Source: Carex sylvatica (lineage: Eukaryota; Streptophyta; Magnoliopsida; Poales; Cyperaceae). From it: 35,269 nucleotides of DNA. How positions within the stretch are numbered: the stretch's first letter is position 1; each line of letters opens with the position of its first letter. Under the pieces are notes generated by a model, which was given only the letters and a program-made list of their open reading frames with translations, was not told the origin of the DNA and made no database searches. Below, one piece after another: positions 20,401-32,400 of the stretch. The position numbers and the translations under genes are program-made. Location: the NCBI GenBank assembly GCA_964058845.1, contig CAXKVR010000475.1, positions 1 to 35,269 of the forward strand, read 5' to 3'.

Positions 20401-23400
20401 ATTGGATTAACTTTAAACGATGAATTTGAATCGTTAAAACCCATTCATCTTATAAGTGATGTACTGATTTTTTTATTTATATCCAAAAAATAAATAAAAT
20501 TTTAAAAAAATATTCAAACTCCGACAGTATTTTCAAAACTATCCAAATCGGAAAAAAAATTTCCGGTTTCAAAATCAATAACCGGAATTTTTTTCTTCTG
20601 GAAACTCAATCCCAAAACCGCAAAAAAAAAATTCCGGTTCCCAATTCCGGAAAAAAAATTCCCAGTTTTTGGTCTCAAAACCAGAATTTTTTTTTTTTCT
20701 GGAAATGAGATTTTTCATTTTTTTTTTATAAACTCATTTACTATACATATACATATATTATATATACATGTATTATATTATATATACATATACATTTATT
20801 ATATTATATATACATATAAATGCATTATATTATATATACATATATTATAAAAAAAATGAGTTTATAAAAAAAAACCAAACAACGTTTATAAACAAAGTAC
20901 CGATTGTTGTATGCCTACCGTTTGCTCGAAGATAATTGGATTATTTGATTATTGTCGACATATACCATTTGCTCAGAAATAGGCAAACGGACACAATAAA
21001 TAGTAAATGTGTTTTAAAATAATTATATAAATAATTATTGAATAATCTCTTAGGCTTTTGACTAAACAAAATACCAATCGTTGTATCTACCGTCGAACGA
21101 AAACTTAAACTGCATTTTTGAGACAATAAACGACGTTTTTTTTTAAATTATGATGCTTCATAAAACTTTTTAGAACCTTGTTTTTGACATTCAAGAAAAT
21201 TTTTTCTTCACAAAATTATTTAAATCAAAATATTAAAATCTCTAAAAAAATAAAAAATAGAGGTTATATATGTATATATGATATAATACATTTATATATG
21301 AATATATAATACATGTATATATGAATATATAATACATGTATATATGTATATGTATAGTAAATGAGTTTATTAAAAAAAAAATTTGGAAAATCCCATTTTC
21401 GGAAAAAAAATTTTCCGGTTTTGTGACCAAAAACTGAAAAAAAATTTCCGAAATTGGAAGCCGGAGTTTTTTTTTCCGGTTTTAGAATTGAGTTTCCGAA
21501 AAAATTATTTCCGGTTATTGATGTTGAAACCAAAATTTTTTTTTTCCGGTTTGGATAGTTTTGAAAATACTGTCAGGGTTTGAATATTTTATTAAATTTT
21601 ATTTATTTTTTGGATATAAATAAAAAAATCGGGTGATGTATCTACATGCGAAAATTATAAAATAATAAAATAATTTTGTATAGATTCAAGTGGTCAAAAA
21701 ACATTCAAAAAATAAAAGCATTATAATTAATTTATAAACATTTTAATTTTGACCGCTTGACTTTATACTAAATTAATTTGAAAGTTCAAAATTTTTGTAT
21801 GTTAAGCATCACTCGTATGGTAGATGAGTTTCAACCGTTCAAATTCTTTATTTAAAACCAATCCAATAAATTTTAAAATTGAGTTAAACAAAAAACTTAA
21901 TAAATTTAATAACAACCTAGTTCTACTCGAATTAACTGATAGGAAATAAATGGACCAGTAGATTTTGTTATAAATTAACATTGTTCCTACTGAGGGCATA
22001 ACTTGATCCATTAAATCAACAAAATATATTTCCATAATGAGGAGTTCATTTTCCCATTATCTGGGAAATTTAAATGAAAACGAGAAAACATACAAAGGTA
22101 GTCACAACTCACGGCCATTTTTATTAATACCCTAAAAAAAAAAAAAATTTAAAATGCATCTGCCATCTGGCTTTTTTCAAAACTGCTCCAATCGTCAGGT
22201 CCACAGGTGATCCAGATCCTCTAGCAGACCGCCCGGGTCAAGAGCAGTCCACTAGGGACCAGACCGCCTGGGGTCCGGGCGGTCCTCTATTTTTTTTTTT
22301 TTTTAATAGAGATCTTAATATTTTTTATTTAAATAATTTTGTGAAGAAAAAGTTTTTTTGTTTAGAATGTATGCAAAAAAGTAAGACATTTGATATATTT
22401 ATGGAGTGATGTCGTAACTCTTTATAACTTTGATTTGATTTGTCAGTTGGATATCACAAGTCTAAAGATAACACTAATTAAGAACTTGGTCTTAATTCTA
22501 AAAATAAATATTTTATTCAAATATACACATATTATATATACATATATTATATTATAGAGTTTGGCTAGTATAACATCAGTGTCATTTCAATCTATATAAC
22601 ACCAACTCTAGAACCTATCAAATCGACTTCAAACAGTAAATCCAAACCGTTCAAACCGATCTACTTCATTAGTTGTGCGTTTACATACAAAATTTATAAC
22701 TTTTCGAATTTATTTAGTATTAGATCAAGCGGTCAAATATGTGAGTTTTTAAGTTAATTTTAATACATTATTTTTTCAATATTTTTACTGCTTGATTTGA
22801 TACTAAAATAACTCGAAAATATAAAAAATTTGTATGTAAACGCATCACACATAATGTAAATTGGTTTGAACGGTTTGAATTAGTCATTCGAAGTCGATTT
22901 GATAGGTTTTAGAGTTGGTGTTATGTAAGCTGAAATGACACTGATTATATATATTAGCCAAACTCTATATTATATATACATATATTATACATATATTATA
23001 TATACATAGCCCATGTGGCCGCAAATGCGGCGCATGCGGCAGCATTTTAAAACACTGAATATATGTATATGTATATCAAATTTGACCTCTGCTGGTAAAT
23101 CAACAAGTATGGACTAATATAGGGACCAAACTATAAAAGTAATTATACCAGCATGTAGAGCATTAAAAAATACACAGAATTGACATAAATTTCAATTTAT
23201 TTGGATTTTTTTACCGTTAGTTATGAATTTTCAAAGTTCAGCTTTTAAAAAAACTTTAAACAGCTATAACTCTGGGTAGGAAAGTCGGATGTGTGTGTAT
23301 GACCACTTTTTGGAAGAGGGGGGATGAGACAGATCCGAATATCACTTTGGGGGTTACTGCCGGACATCCGAAGCATCAGAATTTTAAAAAAAAAAGTCAT

Positions 23401-26400
23401 TTAGTGCCTCAAAAATTCAGTTTAAGTTTTCGTTCGACGGTAGGCATACAACGATCGGTATTTTGTTTAGTCAAAAGACCAAGAGATTATTCAAGAATTA
23501 TTCATATAATTATTTTAAAATGTATTTACTATTTATTGTGTTCATTTACCTATTTCTGAGCAAATGGTATATGTTGACAGTAATCAAATAATCCAATTAT
23601 TCATATAATTATTCTCCGAGCAAATGGTATATGTTGATATCATTGAGGCAATCTAACTATATTTTCTTGTGCATATTTGAATAAAATATTTTTTTAGAAT
23701 CAAGGTCAAGTCCTTAACTAGTGTTATCTTGACACTTGTGATATCCAATTGACAAATCAAATCAAAGTTATAAAGAGGTATGACACTTCATAAATAGATT
23801 AAATATATATATATTTTTTTTAACATACACTCTAAATAAGAAATCTTTTTCTTCACAAAATTATTTAAATAAAAAATATTAAGATCTCTAAAAAGAAAAG
23901 AAAAAAAAAGAGGGTCATCCGGTCCCTAGTGGACAGCCCCTAACTCGGACGGTCTGCTAGAGGATTTGGACTGTCTGTAAATCTGACGGTAGAGACAGTT
24001 TTGAAAAAAAACATATGAAAAGAAAATTTTAATTTTTTTTAGAGTATTAATAAAAATGGCCACACAACTCACAAAAGGAATTCCCTGACAAATGGACAAA
24101 TTGAATAAACAGTTACATTATGCAGACATCACAAAGAATGTTGACAAAATGCCATATATGTATCATGTGCAGAAATTCAACTATTGTGAACGGAGAGAAT
24201 TTTCTTCTTTTATATATTATTTTTCCTCTTCTTAAAAACCTACCTATTTTTTATTTTCTGCTTCTAATTAAAATCTCTTATAATTAGAAAAGTTAATAAT
24301 CTGTTAAAAGTAGAAAGAAATTGCTAGATATTGAAAAAAGATTTTTATTTTATTTGAAGTCCGTAGACTTGTTTAGGCTTGAAATTAATCAGAAATTTGA
24401 TTCTTTGTTTATTTCAATATTTTATGTTCTCTGTTTTGCTTTGTTTTATTTTGATTTTGGAGTCTAACGTTTTCTTTTCTAAAGAAGAACGAACTTTGAA
24501 TGAATTATTCGCAAATTTTATGAATATTTTCTGAATTTTACGAACTATTCGTAAATTCTTCTTATTTGTGGAATTGAGTTCTCTAGTTCAGATAATTTCG
24601 ATTTATTCTTGAATTATACTCAAATTATTTCAAAATTACGAAACTTTGATCCGCCGAACCAAATCCGAATAATTCATTTGTCACTATGAGAGAAACAAAA
24701 AACACAGAAGAGCTAGCTCATGAGGTACTACAGACGTAGAAAGTGATCCTAACAGCTTGATCAGAAACAAGATCTACATATTTCTCAGTTTTTTTTTCTT
24801 TTTTTTGGCGCTTTACCAGTACTTTATTTGTTACTCACAGGCACTTTGTTTGCTTTATTTTGTTTTTCAACTTTGATTACTTTGATTTCAAGCTTCAATG
24901 TTTTGAGCTATTTGTTCTAGAGTGAGTCTATGATATTATGCATATTACATGTTGGTTCATAATATAATTAATATTTTTGTTTTTAAAATTCTAACGATCG
25001 ATTCGAACCGTTCAATATAATTCTCATATGAATATGTACTTGTAGATTGAATTATATATATATATATTTTTATATGAAAATTCTGGACCATCCAAAAATA
25101 TTATTTTTCTATCTACTTTTAAAAATAGTAAACAAATCTAAATTATATAAAATTCGATTTGCATGTACATATTTATATAAAATTATGTTAAACGGTTCGG
25201 ATCAAGCATTAGATTTAAAAATAAAAATATTAATTTGTGTTACAGATCAAATCATGCTATGTATATGCATAGTACCATAAACTCACTCTTTTTTTCTATG
25301 TTATATTTAGAGTGTTACAAAATTCTTATGGGCAGTAATCAATGAAATCAAATGAGGCATGATTTTTTTTTTTTTTTACACAATACCAACAAAAGTTATC
25401 AAATTGAATTTACGACACTCAAAAGTCCAAACAATTTTCATATATATAATCACTACCCTATCAAAAATATTAAATTTTCCTTTTATGCTACACTGTTTAT
25501 ATGAGAATTACTTTGTCTATTTAATTTCTTAATTTATACCGATATTTAATTGACAACAAAAATAAGAAATAATTTAAAGAGAATGAAATTGTATTTCTTA
25601 ATAACTTAATTGTTGCCCTCAAAATACGCCTCCCTACATGTAATACCTCCTTAATATCTTTTATATTTTTTATTTATTTATTCGCTACAGTGTCTGCGTT
25701 GAATGCCATATTGGGGAGGTGGGGAAAGAAGGCTAATTTCAATTGGAATATAAGTGGTGAACCGTGTAGCGGGTGGGCTATAGACTCCACAGATATCGAC
25801 AACAATCCATACTTCAATCCAGGAATTAAGTGTCTCTGCACCTACGACTCCAACAAAACATGCCACATTGTCAAGTTGTAAGTTCATTCAAATTATACAT
25901 GTCTGTCTAGATGTATAGACTCTGGAGTCTGCTTCATTTGAAATGGTTCATGTTCGAAATATGTTAATTAACTTGCAAAGTTTTAACCCACTAACCTTAA
26001 ATTTTTTTTATTTTTTTATTTTTTTGTGTGCGCGCAAAGTTTAGCTATCTGACTAATGAACTTATTACACGAACTTACGAGGTTGAATTGTGCTCATTCA
26101 CTTGAATTTTTTTTTAAACCATAATAAGAGAAAAAAAAAAGATTTCTATGAAACCAATATGATTATTTTTTTTTACAAAAATCATAAAAATCGAAATGCC
26201 ATTTTGGTCCCCTCCCCTTTTTTTGGGGACCAAAATGGCATTTCAATCTCAGCCGTTTTCACAGTTTTTGAGAAAAAAATACGTTGAAAAATTGTAAAAA
26301 TATCTGAGACCGAATTGTCATTTCGGTTCCAAAAAAAAGTTCGAGACCGAATGACATTTCAGTTCTTATGATTTTTGTAAAAAAAAAAATAATCATGTTG

Positions 26401-29400
26401 GTTTCATAAAAATCTTTTTTCTAATTATGGTTTATAAAAAAATTCCATTGACTTAGGTCACGCTTTACTACCGGTGGCACAGTTATACATTTTGTGATCA
26501 CACCAAAAGTTTTGTCAAACTCTCTAGATTTATTTTTCATTTTCATTCAACAGATTAAAAATGGTTTAAAAATAAATTAATTGTAAGAATGTGGTTTTTG
26601 TATGATTTGAATGAATATTAAATTTTGTACTATTGTAAGAATCATTCGAGATTTCAGCAAATTTTAGTAAATAGAGCTAAATAAATGCTGTTCGCAACAT
26701 TTAGATTGGCCAGTTAAGATTATATTTGAGCTGCTGGGCATGAAGTCAAGTAAATTGGGACTATTTTCTGAATTTCATTCCAAAAAACATATTAAAAGAT
26801 AAATTTAAAATAACATTTTTTATCGAAAATTTACATACTATTTTTTTTTAAATTGTTAAAATTTTCTCTAATAAAAAAAACATAATTAGGTGTAAGAATT
26901 TATACAGAGTAATATATATAAAAGAGTCGTATCATTAAAAAAATTACATAATACCTTAGGCATAACACAACACACACATACTTTTAAATGAAGAAAGAGA
27001 AGCAAAAATATATTAAGCATGACATGGCATGGCTAAGAAAAATTAACGCCCAACCATTTTTATGAAAATGCATGTTAATTGTCTCATTCAAGTAGTGTAG
27101 TCAGGCATCATCTGAAAATTCGATCTAAAACAGTCAAGGCCAATTACATGACATTGTAGTTTCAATACTAGTTGCAATAATGATCTTTGCTTGGATGCTT
27201 GCACGATATTGATGTGCACTATAGAATTCGCTCGCACAAATTGTGATACACCGTGCATTCAAATTTTGTATAGAATTTACTTTTATCCTGAACGACAAAC
27301 ACCGCAAAGAACTGCCAATGCACTTATTAATATTGCTTGCGCACTAATTGACGCAACGCAAAATGTTAACCATGTTCAAATTTTTAATTGCGTCCGAAAG
27401 GATGAATCATGTATAAATTTGAATTTGTATACAGAACACTCTTTTTGCATATTAAAGTTTGTGCGTACGAATTGCATCTAGCGCATCAAAAATCACATGA
27501 ACGTCCGGGCAAGTGTTAGATAATTGTTTTCGGAGCGATAGTCAGCAAACATCTAAAATATTTGGTTTTATGCTCTTTAATTTGTTAGTTTGTTTAATCT
27601 TTTGTTTTAGTGTTTATGCATTGTTTTGTTTAAACTTTTCTTAAGAATTGATTCAATTAATATTTGTTTCATATTTTACATTATTTTTATTTTTTTCTTT
27701 TCTCTTGGAATTAACACAGGAGAGTGTATGCGTTGAATGTGGAGGGAACTATACCAGATGAACTTCAAGTTCTGACCTACCTTTCTGACTTGTAATAAAG
27801 TTTGCTAATTATCCCTTCTTTTTTCCTACTCTTACAGTTGTTCTCCCGACTACTTTTTTTTTTTTTGAGAAATTGGTAGTGGCTGCCAAACTTTATTGAT
27901 GAGAATATTTACATAACAGTCCCCAAATGAACTGAATTTACATCATTTCTTAAGAAAAAACTTTCTAACTGATACCCTTGCAGTATCACTATACCATCAC
28001 TCTCAGCCTTTCAAAGAATTTACTTGCTCTTCCTTGGGCATAACACAACACATACTTGGTGTTCCCTTTCTGCTCCATGTATTTGGTGTTTCTAGCATCA
28101 TAATTTACTTTTAAGAAATAGCTTTTTAGAAATGAGCATCCGATGGGAATGGGACCCAAATTGGTTCAATGCCTGTTCAGAACCGTCCAATTATTAATGA
28201 TTCACATGCGCTTGATCCACACGAATATTGAAGCAGTGTACACAAATATTGATACAAATCAGATAGTTCTGATCATACATTGGTCCGATACCCATTGGAC
28301 ATGTCCCCGCTGTCATACCCCGCTTCCCTTGTCTAGCTAGTAGCTGTTTTTATTATCATATGATAACTATTTTGTCTTTAGCTAAAGATTAGGCCTGCTC
28401 TTATTGAGCCCTGCCTTCCAGGGCTTCATTGACCTACAAATAAATCATGGTAGAATCTTTAGAGGCCTTGGTCTTGATTATGTTTTAGGTTTAGGATCTA
28501 TGATTCTAATACTTTGGTACCCAAAATCAAAGATGTTTTAAGATGAAATGTGGTAAGAGTCACCTCTGGTAATCACCAGATACATATCTTTATGTCTGGA
28601 ATCCCATTTGTTCCAAATTTGAATCTGGTTTTCTGGTTGAAAATACAGAAAGTATATTTTAATATCTTAATCATGTTTAAACTATATCTGTATTTATATT
28701 GGTGTTTGTTTGTTATCATGTTGTAAGAATTCAGCTTCATTGACGTTTCAGGAACTTGGGCCAAAATTATTTAACAGGTCCTATACCCGCATTCGTGGGG
28801 AACATGACTCCCATGCAATACATGTAAATGATACTTTTTAGATAAATTAAGAATGTATTTCTAAAAGAAGAATTTTAAACTTCTTTGTATATAATCGTTT
28901 TCTCTTGACATCCCAAATACCAGAAACTTAGGCACCAATGCTTTGTCGGGTACAATTCCAAAGGAATTAGGCAACCTTCAAAACCTCAAATCACTGTAAG
29001 ATTTCGCTTTCGTAGTTGAGAAAAGAAACCACAAAAAAAAATTTAAGTCCCACAACTAAATAATTTATGTAATTCCGTTAATTTTAATTTTCCTATTGCA
29101 GGGGAATGGGAGCTAACAACTTCAGTGGATCAGTACCAGACGAATTCGGGAACTTAACAAGTCTTGAACAACTGTTAAGTTTTTTTCATATATTTTTTTG
29201 TGATATCTTATATATATATTTTTTCTAATTACATGAAAGGAAGAAACACTATAATACAAATAATAACTAATTTCTATGTTTTGCAGCTATATGGCTAGTT
29301 CTGGTCTCAGCGGAGAATTACCAAAAACTCTAACTAATCTTAAGAACATGAAGATCCTGTAATTTCTCTAAAATATTTTTATTGTTTAAATTTTGTTATT

Positions 29401-32400
29401 TTTATTGTATGATAATAAGTGTCATTTATCATTTCTAGGCGAGCATCAGATTGCACTTTTACTGGAAAAATACCTGACTACATTGGTACCAGCTGGACAT
29501 CATTGCAAGAATTGTATGCTCTCTCTCTTTCTCTAACTCTCATAATGTCTGGTTAAAAAAACAATTTTTTAAACATACAGAAAAATGGCAAAGTCCTAGA
29601 TCTGAATTTGAACCTTAAGCTAACCCTATTATTTCTATAAATGAATAATGAAAACTTGACTGAATTGGACCTGAATGATGCGAAACCCACGTGGACATAA
29701 AATGTGATTCATCAGAAGTCCAAAGTAGATTGCACCTACACTTTTGTTTGAGTAAAAATGATTGCACCTACACTTAAACGCAACCTGAGAAATCTGACAG
29801 AGAATACTCAAGCTGAGACACTAAATTTTTACCCCATGAAATTAATTCGAAGCTTGTCAATGACCTTAATAATCCAGCACTACAATGAAATTTACTTGGC
29901 CAAACAAACCAGATTCGACTCGATCTAAAACCAATCTGACCATTTTGCGCCTCTGCTACCCAAGTATTTCCAAATACCATAACCAGATAGAAAAACTATC
30001 TACCACAGAAATGCAAGCTGATAATACAGAAGGATTATTTTAATAAATCTGCTCTTTTTTAGGTACCTAAGATGTTTTGACGAAGGAAGTATTCTAAGAA
30101 ATTAAGTGTTCAAAATTTCAGGCGGTTTCAAGGAAATTCTTTTGAAGGGCCAATTCCATCAGGTCTTTCAAACCTGGTCCAGTTAACTAGTCTGTAAGTT
30201 TCTTCGAAGTTGAAGTTTTAATATACAACAGTTTTTTTTTACAAGTCACTATTACAAATACAGTATGTTATTTACTTCTCTGTGTGTGTGTGTGTGTGCA
30301 TATGTGTTTGAATGAAGACGGATTGGGGATATAACAAGCGATGCTAGCTCGACGTTGGATTTTATCAGCAACATGACATCTTTGAGCACTTTGTATGTGT
30401 TTCAATTCAGTTCAATCTCTCTTAGCACATGCTATTAATATACTCAGTATAAAGTTCCTCCAGCATGCTAATCTCAAAGTTTACCTTGCAGAATCTTAAG
30501 GAACTGCAAGATAGCAGATACTCTCCCGGCAGATTTCTCTAAATACCAAAAATTGCAGAAATTGTATGAATTCAAAAATTCTTTTAATTTTTTAACAAAA
30601 CTGAAACCTTTCATGTTTTTCCTTGCGATTATTTATTTTGTACTTCATTTTTCTAACAGGGATTTGAGTTTTAATAATATAACCGGTGAGGTGCCCCAGT
30701 CTCTTTTCAGTTTAAGCACTCTCAATTACTTGTAAGAGTTCTCTTTGCTGTTTAATTGGTTTAAATTTTCAATAAGTTACTTATTTTATTTTTGTAGTTT
30801 TAATATATATATGTTTATTTGTTTTGGCATAGATTTCTAGGAAACAATAGCCTCAGTGGTGGCTTGCCATCTCAAAAAAGCCCTTCCCTCCTCAACATGT
30901 GTGCTCTTGTTTGCTTTTCTATTTTGCTTTGCTCTTTTTTCTTTAACGTGAAATAAAATATTTGGATACAATTCTAGCATATATCTAACTTTTTATAATA
31001 CATATTTTTTTATCAAAGATATTTGTTCATATTAAAAAATTAATCTTATAGATGTATATTTATTTATTTAGATAGGATGTTTTGAGCCAATTAAGAACTC
31101 AATTGGTCATTCATCATAAAACCATTAAAATTTTGCTGTTAAATATTTTAAATTTTTTCACGAGAGAACAATTTTTTTTTTTTAAATCAGTTCAAATTTG
31201 ATCTATAAGCTATTTCAGAAATTAAAAAAAAAAAATACAAGTGAATATTCATGAAAGTTAGATGTAACCCCCCCCCCCCCCCCCCCATAATTTAAATTTC
31301 TCAAATTTGTCCTTAAAATATTCAATTTTATTTCCGTCCCTGGATGTAACAACCTGTATAATAATTTAGTTTTTCTTCTGTTTCTTCTTCGTAGAGATTT
31401 GTCGTACAATCAAATTTCAGGAACTTTCCCTTCTTGGGTTACTAGAAATGATAATTTGCAACTGTAAGTTTTCTCACATCTCCTAGGGTCATTTCTTTTT
31501 TCATAGGATTTGTTTTAGAATTTCTATTACTGACAGTTCGATCCTCCAATAAAAAGTTTCATTATCCAAATTAAATTATTATTGCTGTCAGTTCCCTTAA
31601 TTTTAATCACAAATAGCCATAGAATACAGCTCTATCTGTAATAGGACTGGTTATTTAGTTATTCAATTAAGTTTATTGAAAAGAAGTCTTTTTTGTTTTG
31701 TTTTCTGTGAAGTAATTTGGTCGCGAACAACTTCATCATAGGTAGCTCCAATAGCAGGTATCTACAGTACTATTTTTCTTTTTCCTAATTTTACATATGA
31801 TGATTGATTGATTTTATTCATTTATTTGTTTCACTTTCCATATTTACTAAGTTCTTTAAAAATTATAAATTTACAACAAATTGTAGTATCCTGCCTTCTG
31901 GTTTAGAATGCCTTCAGCGAGATATACCCTGTCACAAGGGCTCTCCTATTTGTAACCCTCTCTCTCTCTCTCTCTCTCTCTACATGTGATTATTATGCAC
32001 ATATCTCTTCTAAACCAGTAAACTTATGAGAAAAACACAATTCAGATTCATCTTTCGCGATAAGATGTGGTGGACCGACATCCTTGACTAAAGATGGGAT
32101 CATGTACCAACCAGATAATGCCAACCTTGCAGCCGCTTCATATTATGTGACACGTATGTTCTTTATACCCATACATGACCATTGTCTGATACCATGCTAG
32201 CATTGCTCAGGGATATTTAGAGGGACATGGAGGGGCTGGAGCCTCCTCAGTCCCGATACCAAACGCTCTCAGTCATGTATGTGATATGCATTAACAGGGG
32301 AGCAAGTACTTTATAGACAATATATATCAAAAATAGTAATCAGTCCTCCCATAGCTTGATCATGCTTCGGGATGAGCTACTCATTGCATGTGCCGGTACA

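Noticed and set aside
23293..23559. Open frame of 88 codons in the second MULE, similar to one at 20941-21126
   Set aside because: The similarity follows from shared transposon DNA. There is no recognisable motif and the frames differ in length, so coding is not supported.
6699..24062. A single larger composite transposon from the first MULE to the end of the second
   Set aside because: Each element has its own target duplication, and the TIRs differ strongly between the two, so they are separate insertions.
27191..27481. Cys-rich 96-codon frame in kinase intron 2
   Set aside because: No motif, no signal peptide and no exon signals; probably a chance open frame.
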